64,000 nucleotides of DNA, taken from assembly GCA_963402885.1 (NCBI GenBank), contig OY727094.1, forward strand, positions 22,136,501 through 22,200,500, given 5' to 3'. A model generated the notes under the pieces. It was not told the DNA's origin. It ran no database searches and was given only the letters and a program-made list of their open reading frames with translations. This DNA is from Antedon bifida. Taxonomy: Eukaryota > Echinodermata > Crinoidea > Comatulida > Antedonidae. Positions 35,341 through 45,448 of the stretch are shown in pieces (position 1 is the first letter of the stretch; each line of letters opens with the position of its first letter). Position numbers and translations under genes: made by a program.

Positions 35341-35519
35341 TTGAAATCCTGTACATAAGAGCCTATCGGGCAGATTTAATGCAAAGAGGTGTGGAAGGGG
35401 AATACTACTACTATACAGTACAATGTCTTTCAGAAACATTTGAGCAATTTCAATCAGGTATCCATGTATCTCCAACGGAATGTACGGTTCATAGAGAATT
35501 CAGAAGTTACCCTTGGTTC

Positions 35520-36570
35520 ATTTTGGCAAATCCATATGGGTTCCTTTTAAAAGGATTGAGGGTGCACAGACAGGCTTTTCCCATGGCTTAATATTGGAAC
35601 CTACAGTTTTAGTTACCTGATATATTTCTTACACAGTAACTTATGTAGCCAAGTGCATTGATCCGATACAGGGGCCAAATGTAGAACTGAACATACAGTA
35701 GAGAAACACAGAAGGGTCTAAATAGATGACCTGCTGTTGTTTCATTTTAGGCAAAATCCAAATCGGTTCCTTAAGGATCGAGAGTGCACAGGCAGCTTTA
35801 TTCCATGTGCCTGTCTATATAAACCCACATTGTCACCCCTTATATTTCCATTATGGGGCTTAATGTCCATCCCTGGAGGACCGGCCTTTGGGGGGTTAAT
35901 TTTGGCAAATCCATAAGTGTTCCTTAAGGATCGAGAGTGCACAGGCAGCTTTATTCCATGGGCCCCGCCTGTCTATATGAACCCACAGTGTCACCCATTA
36001 TATTTCCATTATGGGACTTAATGTCCATCCATGGAGGACCGGCCCTTGGGTTAATTTGGGCAAATCCATAAGTGTTCCTTAAGGATCGAGAGTGCACAGG
36101 CAGCTTTATTCCATGGGCCGCGCCTGTCTATATGAAATCACAGTGTCACCTCTTATATTTCCATTATGGGGCTTAATGTCCATCCATGGAGAACGACCGG
36201 CCCTTGGGTTAATTTGGGCAAATCCATAAAATGTTCCTTATGGATGATCGAGGGTGCACAGGGATATTTATTATATCTCTATGAACCCACATTTTCACCA
36301 CACATACATTATTTCCAATATAGGGTCTCTTGTAGACCCACATAGAGAACCCCGAAAGGTCCATGAAGGATCGGCCCTTGGGTTCATTTGGGCAAATCCA
36401 TAAATGTTATTTAAAGATTGAGGGTGAACATTTTAGTTTTATTTCATAGTTCATCTATGAACTATTTACCCCATATTAATTTCTAATACAGGGCCTTATG
36501 TAGCACACCACATAGAGATCCCAAAAGGGTCCTTAGAGGGTTCATTCAGGCAAATCCATATGGGTTATTT
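35520..36570 (+). repeat. Tandem array, about 150-170 bp units, six to seven copies
   Basis: Each unit begins near GGCAAATCCATAAGTGTTCC and continues through AAGGATCGAGAGTGCACAGG, a TTATTCCATGG block, an ATGAACCCACA block and a CTTAATGTCCATCC block. Starts are near 35525, 35752, 35904, 36058, 36220, 36391 and 36549. The central units are most alike and the outer ones more diverged. Confidence 0.85.
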
Positions 36571-36839
36571 TAGAATCTGTTGTGTACCGGAAACTCTTTC
36601 CTGTATGGGCCAAACTATCTGTGGCTATATACAAATTGTGGTCTGTCTGTGTATTGAGTTGTGGATTGAGTTTGGCCACCTGGATCTGCCTATGCCCTAT
36701 CCTGTACGAATTGGTATTCTCTGGTTCTGATGAATAGTAGTTTATTTTCCAAAAACGAATATTGTAGCTCTAATAAATGCAACTGTATAGTGGCAAATCA
36801 TTGAAGGTCAGCGTAACATTTTAACATCATAACATTTTA

Positions 36840-37890
36840 ACCGTCATAATATTAATAATATTAATAATAATTTTATTATTTATTTTACAGTATTATTTTA
36901 ATACATTTAAAATAATGCGCACTAGAAAAAATATAAAAATACCATAACTTCACTGATCAAATAACGTGATTACATTTATGAACATCAATCTCATAACTTT
37001 GCATTATTTAGTATATCACTTGTTCAAATGTTGACCTTTGACCTATGTCAACTTGTGTAATGATAAATGTGCTCTTTTGATTGTGTATGATTGATAGATG
37101 TCTTAACAGAATGATAAAACATAACATTTTGTCCTAAATGTTAGTTTTTATTTGGGTTTATATGCAAATTGTGTGATTGGTCAATATTGACATTTGACCT
37201 TTAATTGAAAAGTATTTGTTTTATAAGGCGACTGAATAGATACCTATAACCATACAAATGTATTAAAAGACCAAATTGAACTTCAATAAATTGGTTATAA
37301 TACATATGTATATAATACATTGTTATAATTGGTCAATTTTGAACTTTGACCCCTTATCTCTTCCTATTCGCTTCCTATCCTGATCGAAGTCTGATTTGAT
37401 TAAAAACAGTATTATAATTATATTAATCAAAATTATAATGAAATAACATAACTTTACTAATCAAATAATTTGATTAATTGTAAAACCATCAAAATCATAG
37501 TTTGGACAACTTTGCATTTATTTGTTAACTAATACGTGTATTAAAATGTTGACCTTTGACCTTATGTCAACTGATGAAATTGACCTTATGTCAACTGATG
37601 AAATGATGTATTCGCTCTTTTACATTGCGTATGATTGATTAACAGGATAAGAAAACATCCAATTTTTATTAATATAAGTTTTTATTTGGTTTTAGAGGTA
37701 CGTTCTATGATTGGTCAATATTGACATTTGACCCTTAATTACAAAGGATTTTTTTTTCACAAGGTGATTGAATAGACACTTATAATCATAAAAATGTAAT
37801 AAAAGACCAAATTGTGCTTCAATAAATTTGTTATAATACATATACATAATACATTGTTGTAATTGGTCAATTTTGAACTTTGACCCCTTA
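36840..37890 (+). repeat. Direct duplication, about 530-bp unit
   Basis: Two copies share TTGACCTTTGACC.TATGTCA, GTTTTTATTTGG, TTGGTCAATATTGACATTTG and CAATTTTGAACTTTGACCCC with the CTTCCTATCCTGATCGA end at about 37385 and 37920. They lie inside the 6-kb inverted repeat. Confidence 0.75.
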
Positions 37891-38149
37891 TATCTCGAAA
37901 ACGCTTCCTATCCTGATCGATTATCTTCCATATTCGTAATCTACGGAAAATTCTGGTCTAGAAAAGTTGGATGGCAATTTGTCCCCTTTCGGGTGGTGAT
38001 TCCCCCCTCCTGCCACTGGACTATACAGTACAATATACTGTTCTGTACAAGACTTTTTTAGGCATCCACCTGTGGACTTTCACTTTGAAGGTCTTGGTCT
38101 CCTAATCATACAAGAAACAATGTCTGATTTAATCAATCAAAGTAGTGGG

Positions 38150-38590
38150 TCCAGACAAAGAAGGGGGTGTAAGACCATCCACAGACAAAGAAGGGGGTAT
38201 AAGACCATCCACAGACAAAGAAGGGGTATAAGACCATCCACAGACAAAGAAGGGGTATAAGACCATCCACAGACAAAGAAGAGGGAATAAGACCATCCAC
38301 AGACAAAGAAGGGAGTATAGGACCATCCACAGACAAAGAAGGGAGTGTAGGACCATCCACAGACAAAGAAGGGGTGTAAGACCATCCACAGACAAAGAAA
38401 GGGGTGTAAGACCATCCACACACAAAGAAAGGGGTGTAATACCATCAACAGACACAGAAGGGGGTATAAGACCATCCACAGACAAAGAAGGGGGTATAAG
38501 ACCATCCACAGACGAAGAAGGGGGTATAAGACCATCCACAGACAAAGAGTGGGGTATAAGACCATCTACAGACAAAGAGGGGTAGGACCA
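38150..38590. repeat. 29-31 bp minisatellite, about 15 units
   Basis: Units of the form CCACAGACAAAGAAGGGGGT plus ATAAGACCAT repeat with length variation of one or two bases in the G run. Long - strand open frames across it (up to 166 codons) are repeat artefacts that change frame with unit length. The array accounts for most of the length asymmetry between the arms of the 6-kb inverted repeat. Confidence 0.95.
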
Positions 38591-39762
38591 TATTAACCGA
38601 GGAAGCATACAAAAAGAAGATGCAATCAAAATAGGCCTACCACTTGGAAAACAATAAATTGTAGAATAACTGAGGCTTGATTGTTGAAATATAAAGGGTT
38701 CTTTGTAAGGTCATTAATAATATATTGATATAAACACGATCATCATACTATTCATTTGACATTCAAATACAGTCTATCTCGAAAAGAAGCTCATACTATC
38801 ACCTTTTCGAGGTTTTACGGTATTCCATAACATGTATGTTATTTCCTCTGTCAAACTATTAAAACTTTTAGCGAATCAGAAGGTGCCAACATCATTGAAC
38901 TAATGGTACCACCAAGCACAATGTTTACCAATTTTATGTACTATATACAATTTAAGTCCATTAATCATTTAATATAATTACGCCTATCAGGTCAAAGTTC
39001 AAAATTAGGTGCATTTAAGACCAACAAAAACCACATACAGTATATTCACATAATTAAAAATCAATAAATAAATGTCAAAGATCATAAATTGTATTTTCGG
39101 TCATTTTATGTGAAAATGTTTTATTACTACAAATATAAATGTATTTATTCTGAACAAAATGACACCAAAATTGATTGAAAATGACCAGTAGTTACAGAGA
39201 TATACAAATACGAGGTCAAAGGTCAAACTAAAAGAAACGTCATTTCCGGTCATTTTTGGACGAAAATGTTCATTAGAGCAAATAGAAATATATAGTTTGT
39301 GAACAATTTGAGACCAGAATTAAGTCTCTAATGTGTATAGTTGCCAAGATATGAACATTTTTTTTTATGGTGGCCATTTTGAAATCAAGATGGCCGCCAT
39401 ACCGGACGTTGGACACTTGGCACCCCCCGATATTTTGAATCTATATACATTAAAGAAACTTTGTGCCAAGTTTCATGCTTTGGTAATAAAATGCACACCT
39501 CATGTCATTAACTGCTCTACTAAAGTACTTCCGGTATGGTAATAAATCTAATAACTATAATCAATTACTGCAAATTCATTATTATTATTGTATATAACTA
39601 ATGATTTAAAAAAGTTAACAAATATGAAGCTGCTGCAATAAATGTATTGAGCAAAACGTTAAATTGTATTATTTTAAATTAAATGCTAAATAAGTCATCA
39701 GTTAAAACCACAATTTCCACAATTCATTTATCCACTATAAACTGTACAATAGTGTTGCTTAA

Positions 39763-40311
39763 AGATGTATTGTCCCTTGAAACACAAAAAAATGAAGGTC
39801 AAAATATTCTAAATTTAAATTGGCCATATCAAAGTAATATTAAAGTTATTCACTTTAAGTCGAAAATTCGAGCCAAAAGCAACACATTTACGTAATTAAC
39901 AGGTAAATTAGTTGGATTACATTTCATCTGGAAAATCGTCGCGAGCGAAAGTAAACAAAGATTTCAAAACACGAGTACGCATTATGCATATGCTAATTAG
40001 GATTGTTTACAACTCGTCACGGTTGAGAAGGTATTTTCAAACAGATCGTGAGGAAGTTTTATGATTATGCATACAGAGAGTAGCCAAACAAGCGCGTTTC
40101 ATTATGGGATATGTTTTGATCAAAAACTTTGACTGGAAGTCAAAGTTATTTTTTTAACAAAAAAACGTCTGTATTTCAGTTAAATGATTTTTTTTTTCGA
40201 CAAATTTTTGGTGATAGTTAATAACTATTATGATACTTCAAAATGACCCACCTTTTTTCGAAATCTGTTATTTTTTATTTTTTTGGAATTAGTCAAAGGA
40301 ACAATACATCT
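39763..40311. mobile_element. TTAA-flanked MITE, family 2, 549-bp copy
   Basis: AGATGTATTGTCCCTTG follows TTAA (39759-39762), and the right end GGAACAATACATCT precedes TTAA (40312-40315). The TIR is about 14 bp with one mismatch. There is no ORF of interest. It shares TIRs with the 14116-15767 element. Confidence 0.85.
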
Positions 40312-40315
40312 TTAA

Positions 40316-41080
40316 ACCACACTCCAAAATAAAACAAAGAAAATGATGAAATTTGCAGAAAGAAGCAAACTTTGCTCTGCTACTGGTATAACACTGTTAT
40401 TTCAAAGTTCAGAAAGTTCAAAGTTATTACGTCTAAATTGCAGGTATAGTGTCTTTAAGAGTAGCTGAACTACTGTTAAAGTCAACTGTTACAGCTATTC
40501 CTCTGGCTTTATAGTATAAATAATAGTAATCATATGTCGTGATTGAAATTTATAAAGTAATCAAATATAAAACACTGTAAATTCTCAAATATTAAAAAGT
40601 TTTGTTTTCTTTAATATAACGTATGACCCTTATGATGACTATTATTATTTTAATGATATTCCTCTGACTGGATTCATGTTCTATTGAAGTAAAAAATCTA
40701 CACTTCAAATTGTGATCAAAGAAAAAATCCAGAATTGTTATACAGTACAATAGTAATATGTATTTAGACCTAGGTATAAGTGCCCATAAATGTTGATATC
40801 AGTTACACTTATGTTATACCCAATAAGGTATGGTGACTGAAGTTGCTATGATGTCATCTACAAATTCTAAAAAATACTGTATTTATGTACTGATTTATGA
40901 CGGGGAAATAATAAGGGAATAAGCTTGAATCCAAGAAAGATTGGAATGTTGCATTCACTGCCAATCAACCCGTTGTCTTAGGTATATTCAGATTCACAGC
41001 GTTAAGGTAGCGTTATCTACGCAAGGTGTACAGTAATCCGTGGCGTTGAAAGTCAAGGTGTTCAAACACAATGATCAATG
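40316..41080. other. AT-rich non-coding stretch
   Basis: No gene recognised. A lone GTGTCTTTAA at 40450 resembles a family 1 MITE end, without a partner. Confidence 0.4.
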
Positions 41081-41083
41081 AGA

Positions 41084-41167
41084 GAGTGAGTGGCCGAGCG
41101 GTTAAGACAGTGGAAACCATAATCCATAGCCATAACATCGGCAAGGGTTCGAGGCTCACTCGCTCCA
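41084..41167 (+). tRNA. tRNA-Ser/Leu-like (class II) sequence, degenerate
   Basis: TGGCCGAGCGGTTAAGAC is a strong class II tRNA D-arm and A box. A five-pair anticodon stem GTGGA/TCCAT encloses an 8-nt loop (one too long), and a GCC/GGC pair fits a long variable arm. GGGTTCGAGGCTC resembles a B box, but the T stem is poor. GAGTGAG at the start pairs perfectly with CTCACTC at 41155-41161, which leaves no room for a normal T arm. It is probably a tRNA pseudogene or SINE head. The microsatellite tail of the LINE begins immediately after it. Confidence 0.5.
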
Positions 41168-41311
41168 TGGTTCAATTCAATTCAATTCAATTCAAAATTC
41201 TTTAATCATCCCACACGGGGCAATTCAAATAAAAAGGTCTGGATTAAAATGATCTTACAAAATATACAAAATATCACAATACACAGTACAAAATAGAAAA
41301 AAAGTCAAGGT

Positions 41312-43141
41312 TCAAGAATTTAAGAGTCGAATAGCCACTGGCAAAAACGAATTCCTTTTCCGGTTTGTTCTACATGCCGGGCATCGAAAGCGACGCCCAT
41401 GAGGCATGAGCTCGAAATCACTGAACAAGGCATGGTTAATATTTTTTAGAATAGCTCTACTTTTTTCTAGAGTTTGCATGTCACAGAAAGAAGATAAGCT
41501 ACGAAGTTGACAACCTATTAATTTAGAACTTAAGTTAACAATTCTTTGTAGTGAGTTTTTCTCTTTGACCCTAAGACTAAAAAACCAGCATATAAAGGAA
41601 AAAGTTAAAACGTTCTCAATAAAGGAATTATAAAAAACCCTAAGAATTACTTTATCGACATTAAAATGGTTCAGCTTCCTTAACAGATAAAGTCTCTGGT
41701 GTCCTTTCTTTACTATTGCCTCTGTGTTTAATTCCCAGCCGAGATTGTCCTCAAATATAGTACCTAGGTATTTAAAGGAATGGACAATATCGACTGGTTC
41801 GTCATTTATAATGGATACCCAAGAGTTGCGTCCTTTCTCCTTCCTAAAATCTACAATCATCTCCTTGGTTTTGGTCACATTGAGTTCCAAGTAGGAGTTT
41901 CCACAAAATTGGATAAAATCATCTAAAGCGGAATCATGGCCGTCCTGTGAATTTTGAAGGAGAGACAGCAAGACAGTGTCGTCAGCAAATTTAACAAGAT
42001 GACTATTGTCCTGTTTGCTGCGACAGTCATCCGTGTATATAATATACAGGAGAGGAGAGAGGACGCAACCCTGGGGGGATCCAATACTTGTCATACGTAC
42101 ATTCGAGTGTCTTTGGTTAACTAAGACCCTCTGACATCTGTTCGTAAGAAAACTTATAATCCATAATACAAAATCACGTTGAAAACCAAAATTCGAAATT
42201 AATTTGTTTGCTAAAATATAAGGGTGCATGGTATTGAAGGCAGAAGAGAAGTCGGCGAATAACATTCTGGCGTGAGATCGAGGCAGTTCAAGGTGCTTGT
42301 ACAATGTGTTTAATAAAAAAAGCTTGGCATCCTCAACACCTCTTTCAGACCTGTATGCAAACTGCAGTGGATCGAGTTTAGACTCTACAACAGACGTGAT
42401 GTAGGTTTTAACTATCTTTTCAAAGATTTTCATAACAAGAGATGTCAGCGCAATAGGGCGCAGATCATTCAGTTGTTTTATGACAGTCTGTTTAGGAATA
42501 GGTTTTATAATCGATTCTTTCCAAAGATTAGGAACTACACACTGGTTTATAGAGGTCTGGAAGAGGTACCGAAGGACACCACTGAGCTGATCCGCACACG
42601 ACTTCAATGTTCTGCCCTCAATACCATCGGGACCAGAACTCTTATTTACATTTATATTCCTGAGTAATGTTCTAACATGATCCTCAGAAATAATAATTTC
42701 ATCTACATGCGGATCATTATTGCCAACAGTGTCGTCTTTTAAATCGTGTTTTTCAAACCTAGCAAAGAAGTCGTTTAATCTATCTGGCAATGCCTGGTCA
42801 TCAATACCCTCTACATTTATTTTATTTCTTTGTGTTTTATCAGCTGTGTTTATAGACGCCATATGTTTAATTCCTTGCCAAGCACTACGAATACATCCAC
42901 TACTAAACTTATTTTCAATTTTTCTCTTATACATGTCTTTAGCCTTACGGACAGCTACTTTAACTTCTTTATTTATTTGCTTATTATCGTGAGTGGTGCC
43001 TTGGTAAAAAATCCGTTTTTTCTTATTTAATATGTCTTTCAACTCTTTCGTAACCCACGGCTTATTATTTGCAAAAACGACAACCTCTTTTTTCTGTATT
43101 ACTGAATCAACACAATAATTTACATATGATGTTATAAACAT
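41312..43141 (-). CDS. LINE reverse transcriptase (C-terminal half of pol)
   Basis: 609 codons, open throughout. The RT fingers and palm are clear: NKSSGPDGI (166-174), LWKESIIKPIPK (206-217), LRPIALTSLVMKIFEKIV (227-244), FAYRSERGVEDA (261-272) and the first catalytic Asp in LFADFSSAFNTM (294-305). GSPQGCVLSPLLYIIYTDDC lies at 354-373 and the catalytic pair in VKFADDTVLLSLL at 383-395. LELNVTKTKEM (418-428) and FKYLGTIFED (456-465) complete the thumb side. It ends with a C-terminal cysteine cluster and basic patch (RFRCPACRTNRKR). It copies LINE RNA at the nicked target. The initiator Met is only the first in the frame; the true protein continues from the upstream endonuclease, broken by a frameshift. 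Confidence 0.92.
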   Translation of the reverse strand: MFITSYVNYCVDSVIQKKEVVVFANNKPWVTKELKDILNKKKRIFYQGTTHDNKQINKEVKVAVRKAKDMYKRKIENKFSSGCIRSAWQGIKHMASINTADKTQRNKINVEGIDDQALPDRLNDFFARFEKHDLKDDTVGNNDPHVDEIIISEDHVRTLLRNINVNKSSGPDGIEGRTLKSCADQLSGVLRYLFQTSINQCVVPNLWKESIIKPIPKQTVIKQLNDLRPIALTSLVMKIFEKIVKTYITSVVESKLDPLQFAYRSERGVEDAKLFLLNTLYKHLELPRSHARMLFADFSSAFNTMHPYILANKLISNFGFQRDFVLWIISFLTNRCQRVLVNQRHSNVRMTSIGSPQGCVLSPLLYIIYTDDCRSKQDNSHLVKFADDTVLLSLLQNSQDGHDSALDDFIQFCGNSYLELNVTKTKEMIVDFRKEKGRNSWVSIINDEPVDIVHSFKYLGTIFEDNLGWELNTEAIVKKGHQRLYLLRKLNHFNVDKVILRVFYNSFIENVLTFSFICWFFSLRVKEKNSLQRIVNLSSKLIGCQLRSLSSFCDMQTLEKSRAILKNINHALFSDFELMPHGRRFRCPACRTNRKRNSFLPVAIRLLNS

Positions 43142-44252
43142 CCGCCATTTCGTTTAGATTTGATGACGACTCATAAAATACTTGCCAATCAGTGCATTCA
43201 AAACACCCTCTTAAACGTTCGATACTGTCCAAAGTCCACAATTTAACAGTCTTGACTATTTTGTCCTTCCTCTGGATAACTGGGACATATTTTGGAATCA
43301 GATTCACACAATTGTGGTCCGACGCACCAAGCGGTGGTAATGCCACGGACCTATATGCGCTTGGAACTGTACCGTAGCATAAATCTATTGTTTTATCTTT
43401 ACGAGTAGGGCAGGTTACATATTGGTGGTATATTCTGAGCACTTTACCAAGCTTGTGTTGGTTGAAATCGCCTAATATGAGCCTGGGTGCATCAGGTGAC
43501 AATGTCTCCAACTTGTGCGTATTTTCAGACAAGATTTCAGCTGCTCGTGTAGAATTAGCCTTTGGGTGTATATACACAACTGTAACAAATAACTGTGGAA
43601 ATTCCCGCGGACAATAGAATGGTCTCAGTGAAATTGTCAACAATTCAATATCAGGTGTACATTGCTTATCGCGAACAATAGTTATGTTGCACCATCGTTT
43701 GTTTACAAATAAGCATACACCACCGCCAATGTCTTTTCCGGATTGTTTTGTCCTATCTCCTCGAATTAGGGTGAATCCATCAATTTCGACACTTTCATTA
43801 GGGACATTTTCGCTCAACCATGTTTCTGTAAAACATAATAGATTGGCTTCTCTAAAAACCCTATCATATCGAATATTTGTCCAAACCTCATCCATTTTAT
43901 TTTTTAATGACCGAACGTTTGCCAAAACAATTGTTGGCAAGGGTAAGCGATATTTATTTTTCCTTATCCTCTGTCTTTCTCCTCCTTTCTTACCCCTCTT
44001 CCTTTTTTTATGTCTGCTATTATTGTCGTAGTTGTTTCCTTTGCTAATTATATCTAGGCTTAGGCGTGTTACATCTTGTATTGTGTCGCTCTTCGATCTA
44101 AGGCTTAGCAGCGCTTCCCTGCTGTAGACCAGTCTACCGTGACCGATACCATCGACGCTAACACAAAAAACACAACATCGTATGAACAGTAAAAGTGACA
44201 AAACTCCACAAACCACGTAATTAGATCCACAATACATTCTTACAAGTGTCAA
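43107..44252 (-). CDS. LINE apurinic-type endonuclease (N-terminal half of pol)
   Basis: 381 codons. Residues 1-100 hold a hydrophobic start, the familiar GRLVYSREALLSLRS stretch and a basic segment (HKKRKRGKKGGERQRIRKNK). The endonuclease spans about 105-320. It has NVRSLKNKMDEV (112-123), the metal-binding Glu in FTETWL (141-146), GGGVCLFV (176-183), VVYIHP (225-230), the catalytic D.N in ILGDFNQ (259-265) and the terminal SDH (311-313). It nicks target DNA to prime reverse transcription. All key residues are present. The frame stops at 43107, overlapping by 35 nt the RT frame that should be fused to it. A one-base indel near the junction is the simplest explanation, since relatives have a single polypeptide. 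Confidence 0.88.
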   Translation of the reverse strand: MTLVRMYCGSNYVVCGVLSLLLFIRCCVFCVSVDGIGHGRLVYSREALLSLRSKSDTIQDVTRLSLDIISKGNNYDNNSRHKKRKRGKKGGERQRIRKNKYRLPLPTIVLANVRSLKNKMDEVWTNIRYDRVFREANLLCFTETWLSENVPNESVEIDGFTLIRGDRTKQSGKDIGGGVCLFVNKRWCNITIVRDKQCTPDIELLTISLRPFYCPREFPQLFVTVVYIHPKANSTRAAEILSENTHKLETLSPDAPRLILGDFNQHKLGKVLRIYHQYVTCPTRKDKTIDLCYGTVPSAYRSVALPPLGASDHNCVNLIPKYVPVIQRKDKIVKTVKLWTLDSIERLRGCFECTDWQVFYESSSNLNEMADVYNIICKLLC

Positions 44253-44359
44253 TCAACAAGATTACTCCAAAAAAAGTTACTAATTTAACAAAAATCGAAT
44301 TTAGATCACAACAAGAATCCAGCCTTAGACGTCGCCACTGAGCAGCGCCACCTAGTTCT

Positions 44360-44860
44360 GGTGGTAGAACAAATCTTCTCGGATAAGGACTATAAACCGT
44401 AGATCCAGTGTATGCATATTGCTCGTTTTGTATGCCAAATCATCCCTCTGCAATCAATTATATTTTTTGGAGGAAATCCAGGGCGACAAATTTGAATCAT
44501 ATATTTCATTTTCTATTCAAAGACTAGGGTACAACTCTGTATTAGAAAAAAAACGAGATAGCATCTGGGTCAGGTCAAATATGAACATATTTAATTTGCA
44601 CCGGGTGAGCTGAAACTTGAGGAGAAAACAGTATTGAGGTTAGGGTGAGGAGGGCACCGCCCAAGGTCATGCGATGTCAAAAGGTCATAGTAAAATTTAA
44701 AAATTGTAGGAGGCCTTGACTTGATATGTAAATTAACAAAAAAACTTGGCAACACACTCTATAATAATACCTGTCATGCGAGGTGCGTTGAATGTGAAAA
44801 TAAATAACGATGATCGAGCTGGACCGCTAATATTTACACATTTTAAGCGATCGTTCATAA
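44360..44860. other. Non-coding stretch
   Basis: No gene recognised. The + strand ORFs at 44419 and 44746 have no domain, and the second runs into the repeat below. Confidence 0.4.
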
Positions 44861-44863
44861 TTT

Positions 44864-45295
44864 CAAGAGCGGATCCAAGGGATTTAAATTTTAAAGGTGC
44901 CCTTTTTTTTAGAGGTTCAATATTTTAATCGTGTGACATATTTGTGTGAATGTTAGTATACACAGACTCTGAGTAGGCTCCACGAATGGCAAAAACAAAA
45001 ATAGAAATTTCTCACAATTTGTGAGTTGAGTGTCACAGCTGGCCAATCAAAGAGCATCGTGAGGTGACATCATGATCTCTAGTTAAACTTCTAAAAATAG
45101 ATCATTTCACATACTACAGGGCGCATATCAAACTTTTTGCGCGTTTTTCGACATCGCTTCTCCTCAAGATGCCTCGTAAGGAGAGAGGAAGAAAACGGAA
45201 ACATAAAGATTTGGCGCAACAAGTTAAACGTATCACATTAGATGGCTGGTTTCATAATAATAACAATGTATGTACAAAAAGTCAATTCAAATAAA
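44864..45295 (+). mobile_element. hAT-like transposon 5' scrap with a possible first exon
   Basis: GCGGATCCAAGGG, a TTTAGAGGTTCAATATTTTA block, a GTGTGACATATTTGTGTG block and a CAAAGAGCATCGTGAG block are shared, in order, with 62868-63145, where the end reads CTGGGGCGGATCCAG. Downstream at 45170 a short frame begins MPRKERGRKRKHKDLAQQ and continues for 42 codons. The GTATGT inside it at 45269 would fit a splice donor. The link to hAT elements rests on the GGGGCGGATCCAG-type end and is weak. Confidence 0.4.
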
Positions 45296-45448
45296 GATAT
45301 ATATAAATAAATATAATCAACAATCTGTGTTTGAGTGTTTGTGGCTGTTCAATAAACATTTTAAGAATTGTGGTTTTTTCGTATAAAATTAAACTGTATT
45401 ATCATATTTGAGATACACAAAAAAAACCCAATTTTTCTATCTGAGTTA

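Larger units (their letters stand above)
33483..39532. mobile_element. 6-kb imperfect inverted repeat (foldback-type element)
   Basis: The left arm 33483-34095 and right arm 38985-39532 are inverted copies: GGAAGTAGTAGAGCAGTTAA at the left is GGAAGTACTTTAGTAGAGCA in the complement of the right end. Both contain the CGGGGGGTGCCAAGTGTCCA block, the ATGGCGGCCAT block and the GACCTTTGACCT block. A second inverted pair lies inside at 34598-34760 and 37868-38025 (GGGGACAAATTGCCATCCAA). Between the arms are tandem arrays at 35.5-36.6, 36.8-37.9 and 38.15-38.59 kb. No transposase frame is visible. No target duplication was found, so transposition is inferred. Confidence 0.65.
41168..44360 (-). mobile_element. 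Nearly full-length CR1/L2/Rex1-type LINE
   Basis: On the - strand the element runs from a 5' leader near 44360 through endonuclease and reverse transcriptase frames to a 3' end. There CCCCGTGTGGG (short hairpin) and GATTAAAG are followed by four to five (GAATT) repeats, TTGAATTGAATTGAATTG, instead of poly(A). Such microsatellite tails are characteristic of CR1/L2/Rex1-type LINEs. No separate ORF1 was found, so it is either 5'-truncated or of the single-ORF type. Confidence 0.85.

Noticed and set aside
38129-38629. Three overlapping - strand ORFs (LSVDGLIPPS-type repeats)
   Set aside because: They are frame-shifted readings of the 30-bp minisatellite; unit lengths vary, so no frame is maintained.
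42473-44031. Several + strand ORFs opposite the LINE
   Set aside because: They are shadows of the endonuclease and RT frames on the other strand.
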